Shown: positions 15,737-20,686 of the stretch, in pieces | How the letters are laid out: every line of letters begins with the position of its first letter | How positions within the stretch are numbered: the first letter of the stretch is position 1 | IMG/VR virus record: IMGVR_UViG_3300030333_003410 | Coordinates: 1-20,686 of that record | From: a virus | Length of the DNA: 20,686 bases | Strand: one strand, 5' to 3' | Notes under the pieces: model-generated | What the model was told of the DNA's origin: nothing | Database searches by the model: none | Seen by the model: only the letters and a program-made list of their open reading frames with translations | Position numbers and translations under genes: made by a program

Positions 15737-15777
15737 ACCTTAAAAAATAGCCACTTCTCTTATACATATTATATGGA

Positions 15778-16497
15778 ATGAGAAAAAATATTGGATATCT
15801 TCTAGCAACTATATTATGTTTTTCTGGTTGCAAGACAATTCAGAATACGCCTCATCCACCAAAACAAGAAATCAAAAAAGCACCGGCAACTCACACTTAT
15901 TTGCATGAGTTTCCATTTGACCCATATCCCTTTGTTGGTTCTATCAACCATTCTGATGGTAGACTAATAGGGAGTGCTGTCGTAATTGCACCCAATCTAA
16001 TTCTTACTGCCGCCCATGTGACAGAAGGAAGAGATGATTTAATGTTCGTTGAATATGATGGAGATACTCACTGTATCAAAGAAGTAATTTACTATCCAAC
16101 ATACAATCCTGAAATACTCGAACATGATATTGCAATAGCAGTTCTCGAAACAGAATCAAATGAACAACCCGTTTCTTTTGCGGATGTTACCTTTAAAAGA
16201 ATGAATCTAATTACTGTTGGATACGGAACCGGAAGCAAAAGATTCAGTAACTATGGTGTGTTTTGGTATTATGGTAGATTGATAGGAACACCACAATTTA
16301 TGATTATGTTGCCGATAGAGGGAACTATGTGGTTCGGTGATTCTGGTGGTGGTGTGTTTACGTTAGACAATAAACTGGTAGGAATTATGTCATATTTTCA
16401 GATGACTAAATCTGGTAAGATTTACGAGAACGGTTGTGCAAGTGTCGAGTACTATCGAGATTGGATTGAGAAGGTGAAATGCATTCAGACACCATAG
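15778..16497 (+). CDS. Trypsin-like serine protease lipoprotein
   Basis: A 239-aa exported protein. The N-terminus is a lipoprotein signal with lipobox FSGC, Cys18 being the lipid-anchored residue, followed by a Pro/Lys-rich linker to about 40. The rest is a chymotrypsin-fold (S1) domain with the full triad: H80 in TAAHV, D117 in EHDIAIAVL and S189 in GDSGGG. Substrate preference cannot be read. It would sit on the periplasmic or outer face of the envelope, so it may trim envelope or receptor proteins late in infection (inference). ATG 15778 has no ribosome binding site and lies 42 bases after a terminator, with only A+T-rich TATACA/TATTAT boxes between, so a short or absent leader is likely. 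Confidence 0.85.
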   Translation: MRKNIGYLLATILCFSGCKTIQNTPHPPKQEIKKAPATHTYLHEFPFDPYPFVGSINHSDGRLIGSAVVIAPNLILTAAHVTEGRDDLMFVEYDGDTHCIKEVIYYPTYNPEILEHDIAIAVLETESNEQPVSFADVTFKRMNLITVGYGTGSKRFSNYGVFWYYGRLIGTPQFMIMLPIEGTMWFGDSGGGVFTLDNKLVGIMSYFQMTKSGKIYENGCASVEYYRDWIEKVKCIQTP

Positions 16498-16568
16498 AAG
16501 GTATTCTTTTTATTCTTATGTTAATATGCATTCTTCTTTGGGATGGGGAAGGTGAAAACACTAAATAG
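16479..16568 (+). CDS. Tiny single-span membrane peptide (29 aa)
   Basis: ATG 16479 opens 19 bases inside the protease gene, in another frame, and ends at TAG 16566-16568. GAGAAGG about 7 bases upstream is a good ribosome binding site. The product begins MHSDTIEG, then has a continuous hydrophobic helix (ILFILMLICILLW, 9-21) and a charged tail, so it is a clear one-span membrane peptide. It could be a small holin or lysis helper or a partner of the protease lipoprotein; no family is recognised. It is too short to be sure of, but the start signal and clean hydrophobic helix argue for a real gene. Confidence 0.5.
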   Translation: MHSDTIEGILFILMLICILLWDGEGENTK

Positions 16569-16571
16569 AGT
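16560..16571 (+). promoter_or_regulatory. Late-promoter-like box before the 571-aa protein
   Basis: ACTAAATA (16560-16567) followed by GAGTATG is nearly the same string as at 18405-18419. The first base is exactly 12 bases before an ATG (16572). That ATG opens only a 15-codon hydrophobic frame (16572-16619), so here the site probably gives a leader of about 60 bases for the gene at 16634, which has its own AAGGAG. Confidence 0.4.
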
Positions 16572-16633
16572 ATGGGACTTTTTGTTATTTTGATATATAG
16601 TACTATAACGCAAATATAACAAGGAGAAAACTC

Positions 16634-18349
16634 ATGGCGATATTCGTATGGGTCGGAAACAATCAAGTAATGGGTGGAAGTGCCACCGATTTAAGTGGTC
16701 TTACCGCAGCCGGTACAGGACCAACTCTAGGTGATGAAAAATTTGTGACAACAAACAATAGGTGGAATGTTGCATCCAACTGGAGAGAGAGAATCCCCGC
16801 TGGACAAACAGGAAACACCGGAGGGGGTGGTTCAGGTCCAGCAGGTTCTGGTTATTACTACGCAACCGCAACTAGATGGCCTGGTGCAAGTGGGACGAAT
16901 GATGTTGCAGTCTTTCAATATCTTTATGGTGAGGACGGTTCAAGAGGTCTGTCCGCATACCACCACTATCCAAAATCAGAACTTCTATATGGCGGCGTAA
17001 GTGGCGCAAATAACCTTTGGAACGATTCAGTTCTTTCGAGTACCGCAGATGTTATGGTTCAGGTCGAGTCAAGTTATTTCGACCACGGAATTACCAACTT
17101 CACCGCCCACGGCAACTACGAAAGATATTGGACCATGGCAGACCACATGCCCTACAAGAGAAGAAGATTTGGTTCAGACTTCCGGGGTCGTCCAGTTTCT
17201 GGTATAACCCAAGACGGAAACTTAGGTCTTAACTTAACAGTGTCCACAATTGAAATTGATAGTTCATTCAGTGATATGTCGTGGGTCGAATGGGGCTATG
17301 CGAGGACTATCGACGCACCCGTTATGGGAGCGGAGTCAACACCATGTGCCGAAACTCAAGTGGTTCTTACAGGACCGGACACAGTTGCAAAGACAAAGTT
17401 CGAAATGTACGGACAGGGTGACTATAAACTCTATGCACAATACATGAATAGATTCATCGCTTATCCGGTTGGTGGAACTCCGTTCGGTGGTGGAAATGCT
17501 GGTAGCGACTCAGGCATTCCAAACTATGAACGTATGCCAAAGATTGAATTGAACACAAATGTAACTTCACTCTGCCGAATCGCCGGTCTACATCTTGGTA
17601 AGTTTGATTACAATGGACTGTATGGTTCTACCCTCGGTGTAAATAGAATGGAACTTGGTAATAAGTGGGTACATACTGATAAACATTACTACAATAGAGG
17701 TTCATATAACCTAAGGGCTGGTGTTGATGACCTCCGTGTTTATCCTTCCAATATTGTGGATGACGAGGGGCGATGGTTCCCTAATTACTACGGCGTGAAC
17801 CCGACCAGTAGTTACATCCAAAAAAGGGCTCTGGTTAACATCGAGTCTTACGGAGTTGGAACTCGCACGGGTCTAACTATGGACAAAATTACCATGTTCA
17901 ATTCTAACCCATTCCAAGGAGTCACTCTAGAAACACCAACTTATGGTGGTTCAAGTGCTGGTTGGAACACCTCAGTCGAGTATAACTGTTTCCACGGAGA
18001 AAGTGCCGCAACGAGTACAGAACTTCTGTATAACATAAACATGGAAGGTGGTATTTTCTGGACGAGAAACATAGACGGTAACTTGAAGATTACAAACGGC
18101 GAACTAAACGGTCACCTTGCCACAATGAATATGTCTGCTCCTGTTGGACAAGACGGTTCTATCGAGGTGTCTGGTATGGCAACCGGAGGATACACAGGTC
18201 CGGGTGTCTTCATTATCGACCCAACTGCAAGATTGATTCCACCTGCTGGTGTAAGAGCCGCGTTTAGAACTCCATCTGGTGGTTCTGGTGATGCAGAACT
18301 CGGAAGTAAGGGTAAAGTCGTTCCTGCATTCGTTCGCAAACAGCCTTGA
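16634..18349 (+). CDS. Probable virion surface or adhesion protein (571 aa)
   Basis: The sequence opens MAIFVWVGNN and soon shows RWNVASNWRERIPAGQ, the W-x-x-A-x-N-W...P pattern found in phage tail and bacterial surface proteins. The remainder is rich in Gly, Ser, Thr, Asn, Tyr and aromatic residues, poor in Lys and Cys, with repeated short beta-strand turns like a beta-helix or beta-sandwich fibre. There is no signal peptide, which fits a virion protein better than an exported one. It stands between a late-promoter-like box and a terminator, as a single-gene unit with AAGGAG 9 bases upstream. It probably binds the host surface; the exact virion position is unknown. Confidence 0.6.
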   Translation: MAIFVWVGNNQVMGGSATDLSGLTAAGTGPTLGDEKFVTTNNRWNVASNWRERIPAGQTGNTGGGGSGPAGSGYYYATATRWPGASGTNDVAVFQYLYGEDGSRGLSAYHHYPKSELLYGGVSGANNLWNDSVLSSTADVMVQVESSYFDHGITNFTAHGNYERYWTMADHMPYKRRRFGSDFRGRPVSGITQDGNLGLNLTVSTIEIDSSFSDMSWVEWGYARTIDAPVMGAESTPCAETQVVLTGPDTVAKTKFEMYGQGDYKLYAQYMNRFIAYPVGGTPFGGGNAGSDSGIPNYERMPKIELNTNVTSLCRIAGLHLGKFDYNGLYGSTLGVNRMELGNKWVHTDKHYYNRGSYNLRAGVDDLRVYPSNIVDDEGRWFPNYYGVNPTSSYIQKRALVNIESYGVGTRTGLTMDKITMFNSNPFQGVTLETPTYGGSSAGWNTSVEYNCFHGESAATSTELLYNINMEGGIFWTRNIDGNLKITNGELNGHLATMNMSAPVGQDGSIEVSGMATGGYTGPGVFIIDPTARLIPPAGVRAAFRTPSGGSGDAELGSKGKVVPAFVRKQP

Positions 18350-18375
18350 TAATTTAAAGCAAAAACTCAACAAAG

Positions 18376-18404
18376 AACCCCAGAGGCAACTCTGGGGTTT
18401 TTTG
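18376..18404 (+). terminator. Rho-independent terminator with GCAA tetraloop
   Basis: AACCCCAGAG (18376-18385) pairs perfectly with CTCTGGGGTT (18390-18399) around GCAA, a GNRA tetraloop, and is followed by a T run to 18403. It ends the 571-aa gene unit and touches the late-promoter-like box at 18405. Confidence 0.92.
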
Positions 18405-18416
18405 CATAAATAGAGT
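18405..18416 (+). promoter_or_regulatory. Late-promoter-like box between terminator and start codon
   Basis: CATAAATA (18405-18412) is one base off the T4 late octamer and begins exactly 12 bases before ATG 18417. It follows directly after a strong terminator, so transcription of the next gene should begin here. By T4 geometry the first transcribed base is at or beside the A of ATG, giving a leaderless mRNA. Confidence 0.6.
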
Positions 18417-18830
18417 ATGCACGGACACTGGACTAATTTACCCAATGACTTTAACCCAGACGATTGGTTTGGTTTTATCTATCTGATTACCCACAACGAA
18501 ACGGGCAGAAAGTATATTGGTAAAAAACAAATCCACTCATACCGGCGAAAGAAAGTCAAAGGACGAAAGAACCGAAAGCGTGTTGTAAGTGAATCAAAGT
18601 GGAGAGAGTACACTGGTTCATGTGACGAACTAAACGAAGAAATAGAAGCACAAGGAAAAGAAAAGTTCACCTTTGAAGTCCTGAAGTTATGCAAGACCAA
18701 AGGTGAACTCACCTTTTCTGAAGTAGAATCTCAAATCAAAAACGACGTTCTTTCTGCACTACTCGAAGATGGGAGTCGGGCTTACTACAACTCAAACATT
18801 ATGAGCAGATGGTTTTCTAAATCTTCTTAA
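18417..18830 (+). CDS. GIY-YIG-like nuclease-family protein
   Basis: A 137-aa protein. Residues about 18-37 (FGFIYLITHNETGRKYIGKK) fit the first two strands of the GIY-YIG fold, with IYL for GIY and YIG kept. They are followed by a basic run (SYRRKKVKGRKNRKR), a W-x-x-Y-TGS segment and a helix with Glu (EKFTFEVL). Proteins of this form occur in many T4-like phages as small putative endonucleases. Whether it is active, a homing enzyme or a DNA-end factor cannot be said. An in-frame TAG one codon before ATG 18417 fixes the start; there is no ribosome binding site. Its 3' end overlaps the opposing gene by 14 bases. Confidence 0.7.
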   Translation: MHGHWTNLPNDFNPDDWFGFIYLITHNETGRKYIGKKQIHSYRRKKVKGRKNRKRVVSESKWREYTGSCDELNEEIEAQGKEKFTFEVLKLCKTKGELTFSEVESQIKNDVLSALLEDGSRAYYNSNIMSRWFSKSS

Positions 18831-19728
18831 ACCCATTTTTGATTTTGACTTTGGCAATAATCTCCTTGGTCAAATCACTGGTCAATGCAGATGCTACTCC
18901 ACCCGCTCCAAAGATTTTTTTCCGTTCTTCGTCGGTGAGGTGTTCCTTCATCGCTTCGATTAGACCAACAATTTCTTTCATTGCCTTTTCGTTGTCCCTG
19001 CCTCTAAGTAGCATCCACCCAACAACACCAATGGTCGCCAAGAATCCTACAATGAGAACAATCAATCCTACGATTGCAATTTCTTCGAGGTAATACTGAG
19101 AAGCGGCGGCGAAACCTACAGTAAGCACACCAATCGCCAATACAATACCACCAAGTTTTCCGTTAACCCAAAAAGTTAGGAAAGCACCACCCACCAGCAT
19201 ACCAAACCCTATTACAAAAAATAGGGTAATATAACTGTGCATATTTTCGAGTGCTTCTTTGCGAACTTCTCTATCGGACTGTTCGTACTCTTGGACTAAA
19301 TCTTCGAGTTGTTCTATCTGTCCCACAGCAGCCGCAACCCGAGCATTCGCAGACTCCAAATCCTCTAAAGCCTCTTCTATTCTTACTTGCTCTTTCTCTG
19401 CCCCATCCACGTTTTCCTTGATGCTTTCGGCTGAACTTTCGATGCTGTTCAGTGTCGGGTCGATGTTGTAATTTCGGCTTTGTGGAACCAGAGCGATTTC
19501 GTTGAGGATTAATTCCGCCTCTTTGTCGATGAGGTCTAGAAAGTCTCCTATCTCCCCCGAAGCGTCTGTAATCTCCCCTGTCTGCTCTCTCTGCTCTCTC
19601 AGACTGTCTACGACCGTCGAAGCGGTGTTCTCTGGAGCGTTGCTCATCTCTTGGAGCGTTTCGCAACCAAGGAGCGAAACCATCACCACGCTGATGAATA
19701 TGGTTTTCATTTCTGTTAGGGTTTTCAT
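18817..19728 (-). CDS. Coiled-coil lipoprotein with three C-terminal membrane segments, spanin-like
   Basis: A 303-aa protein. The lipobox SLLGC puts the lipidated Cys at 22. Residues about 40-165 are almost all helical, charged and heptad-like (coiled coil). Three hydrophobic helices follow at about 165-187, 191-209 and 215-241, and a charged C-terminal tail closes it. An outer-membrane lipid anchor, a long periplasmic coiled coil and an inner-membrane end is the layout of unimolecular spanins such as T1 gp11, though those are about half as long and have one span. AGGAGG about 9 bases before ATG 19728 supports this start over the Met at residue 7. An alternative is a host-envelope or phage-exclusion protein. 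Confidence 0.6.
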   Translation of the reverse strand: MKTLTEMKTIFISVVMVSLLGCETLQEMSNAPENTASTVVDSLREQREQTGEITDASGEIGDFLDLIDKEAELILNEIALVPQSRNYNIDPTLNSIESSAESIKENVDGAEKEQVRIEEALEDLESANARVAAAVGQIEQLEDLVQEYEQSDREVRKEALENMHSYITLFFVIGFGMLVGGAFLTFWVNGKLGGIVLAIGVLTVGFAAASQYYLEEIAIVGLIVLIVGFLATIGVVGWMLLRGRDNEKAMKEIVGLIEAMKEHLTDEERKKIFGAGGVASALTSDLTKEIIAKVKIKNGFKKI

Positions 19729-19795
19729 AATTTTTCGCCTCCTCTTGTGGTGGAGTAATAAAAGCCACCATAGTCAATACGATTGCACTGAGCAT
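19271..19795 (-). CDS. Possible overlapping small gene with N-terminal membrane helix
   Basis: A frame open from ATG 19795 down to 19271 (174 aa), shifted by +1 from the lipoprotein gene that begins at 19728 inside it. AAAGGA stands about 6 bases before ATG 19795. The first 22 residues, starting MLSAIVLTMVAFITPP, form a hydrophobic N-terminal helix. After about residue 24 the chain turns strongly Arg/Glu/Gln rich, as expected from reading a coiled-coil gene out of frame, so the far part may be noise. The 67 bases before the lipoprotein start hold no other gene. It may be a short real peptide, a translation leader, or an Rz/Rz1-like overlap. Confidence 0.3.
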   Translation of the reverse strand: MLSAIVLTMVAFITPPQEEAKNYENPNRNENHIHQRGDGFAPWLRNAPRDEQRSREHRFDGRRQSERAERADRGDYRRFGGDRRLSRPHRQRGGINPQRNRSGSTKPKLQHRPDTEQHRKFSRKHQGKRGWGRERASKNRRGFRGFGVCECSGCGCCGTDRTTRRFSPRVRTVR

Positions 19796-19806
19796 ATCCA
19801 TTCCTT

Positions 19807-20685
19807 TCAATATTTCTCAGGCTTTAAATAGCACATCATGCCGGTATTTTTATCTTGAATGATAACCGCCTTGCCTGGGTTCTTGTGTGCATAACTTCTT
19901 ATTTCTTTGTTTTCCATTTTTTCCATATTCAATCTTCGGCTCCATCTTTCATTCTTCTTTCTTGAACCTTGAGTGAACTTGGTGTATTCCTCGCAATCTA
20001 CTTCAAAGACTTCACAGCCGGCAAACTTCTTTCTCTTCTTTTTAACGGGAGGTGTGTCTCCACCAATACCTGCGACGTTTCCAACCACATTTGCTACCTC
20101 TTCAACCTCTGCGGATTCTTTTAGTCCCAGTGCCTTCACCCAGATATCAGCACCTGCACTGATGATTCTATCGCTGATATTAGCATAATGAATATCATCC
20201 ATGTTCTTAACATTTGCATTTGGGTGTTCGACATTAAGAATCATCTTGCGAAGTTCATTGTCAATCTTGTCTGCTCGTAGCATAATGAAACGAACCTTAC
20301 CACCTTTGGATTGGACTCTAGGGGTTCCGGTTACATACTTCTTTACTGCTTGCTTGACTTGTCTTGCAATTGCGGCGGTGTTGTCTTCATCCAGTTCAAC
20401 GGATTCCTTTGCAAAAGTCTTTAGGATATCACCATCTTTTGCATCGGGGTCAAGAACAATTGTACCATCTCGATGTCTTGAGATTTCTTTGTGTGCGTTT
20501 TTCTTTGTGAGATTTGCGGCAACAACTTTGCCTTTCTTGTCTACGATTGCATAAACATCTTGTCTTCGATATTCATCCAGTTCAACGACTTCGGCAATAA
20601 TCTTAGAACCACGCTTACTCTTTAGATACTTTTGGATTTGACGCTCTGCACTGCCTCTGCCGCTGAGTGAAGGAATTGTTTTTCC
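19807..20685 (-). CDS. Probable virion or prohead-associated protein, 5' end cut by the window
   Basis: Open in the minus frame to the edge of the window, giving at least 293 aa; the Met at 20283 is internal, since the coding frame continues upstream without a stop. It is Lys/Glu/Asp rich with no signal peptide or long membrane helix seen. A segment near the visible start (YAIVDKKGKVVAAN) resembles small beta units of T4-like virion proteins. Two VELDE strings (about visible residues 34-38 and 96-100) fit the Leu-x-Glu cut rule of T4 prohead protease, hinting at a prohead core or packaged protein. The end is basic (KKKRKKF, then RKKNERWSRR), perhaps for DNA binding. Its stop is followed at once by the AAAGGA of the next gene. 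Confidence 0.5.
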   Translation of the reverse strand, partial: GKTIPSLSGRGSAERQIQKYLKSKRGSKIIAEVVELDEYRRQDVYAIVDKKGKVVAANLTKKNAHKEISRHRDGTIVLDPDAKDGDILKTFAKESVELDEDNTAAIARQVKQAVKKYVTGTPRVQSKGGKVRFIMLRADKIDNELRKMILNVEHPNANVKNMDDIHYANISDRIISAGADIWVKALGLKESAEVEEVANVVGNVAGIGGDTPPVKKKRKKFAGCEVFEVDCEEYTKFTQGSRKKNERWSRRLNMEKMENKEIRSYAHKNPGKAVIIQDKNTGMMCYLKPEKY

Positions 20686-20686
20686 G

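Noticed and set aside
15664-15777. Searched for a tRNA or small RNA in the gap after the porin
   Set aside because: Only the terminator and an A+T-rich stretch are present; no cloverleaf can be drawn.
16572-16619. 15-codon hydrophobic frame starting at a possible late transcript start
   Set aside because: Too short to support as a gene; more likely the leader of the gene at 16634. Kept only as part of the 12-base spacing pattern.
18104-18445. 113-codon minus-strand frame crossing the terminator at 18376-18404
   Set aside because: It reads through the terminator hairpin and late-promoter-like box and overlaps two better-supported genes.
19580-19602. Short tandem repeat of TGCTCTC within the lipoprotein gene
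   Set aside because: It encodes a repeated Arg-Glu-Gln in the coiled coil and is explained by the protein.

Overview
The window looks like part of the genome of a T4-like tailed phage, probably marine, rather than a bacterial chromosome. It is an almost gap-free run of short-overlap genes that includes a T4-type replication set: family B DNA polymerase, UvsX recombinase, gp41-type helicase and gp61-type primase. Small unknown genes are threaded between these. Two sites match the T4 late-promoter form (A/C)(A/T)TAAATA closely and a third is near it. The host is not named by any one gene. The outer-membrane porin at 14539-15663 resembles, from memory of the family, porins of Planctomycetota. 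The host is therefore probably a Gram-negative bacterium, possibly a planctomycete; this is an inference.

Layout. 1-2257: the end of a UDP-GlcNAc 2-epimerase gene, a family 2 glycosyltransferase, a probable virion protein with an Ig-like or BppU-like look, and a 36-codon gene. 2277-3552: dUTPase, a DUF1599-type protein and a secreted i-type lysozyme-like enzyme. 3545-10508: the replication and recombination block, with an Sm-like small protein and three other small unknowns. 10512-14207: a PiT-family phosphate permease, the flavin-dependent thymidylate synthase ThyX and a monomeric B12-dependent ribonucleotide reductase. 14204-15736: a self-contained cassette made of a consensus sigma70 promoter, a 63-aa Cys-rich membrane protein, the porin and a terminator. 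15778-16568: a trypsin-like lipoprotein and a tiny membrane peptide. 16634-18404: a 571-aa probable virion or adhesion protein and its terminator. 18417-18830: a GIY-YIG-like protein. 18817-20686, minus strand: a long coiled-coil lipoprotein with membrane segments, a possible overlapping small gene, and a probable virion or prohead protein cut by the window edge.

How the genes fit together. DNA synthesis genes are mixed with dNTP supply genes (reductase, ThyX, dUTPase, DUF1599). The permease (inner membrane) and the OprO/P-like porin (outer membrane) could together raise phosphate uptake for DNA synthesis. Envelope-active genes are unusually many: lysozyme, protease lipoprotein, spanin-like lipoprotein, porin and small membrane peptides. 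Several genes downstream of terminators or late-promoter-like boxes have start codons where transcription is expected to begin and no ribosome binding site. This suggests leaderless late mRNAs.

There are no tRNA genes, CRISPR arrays or insertion sequences that I can see, and no gene-free stretch longer than about 115 bases.
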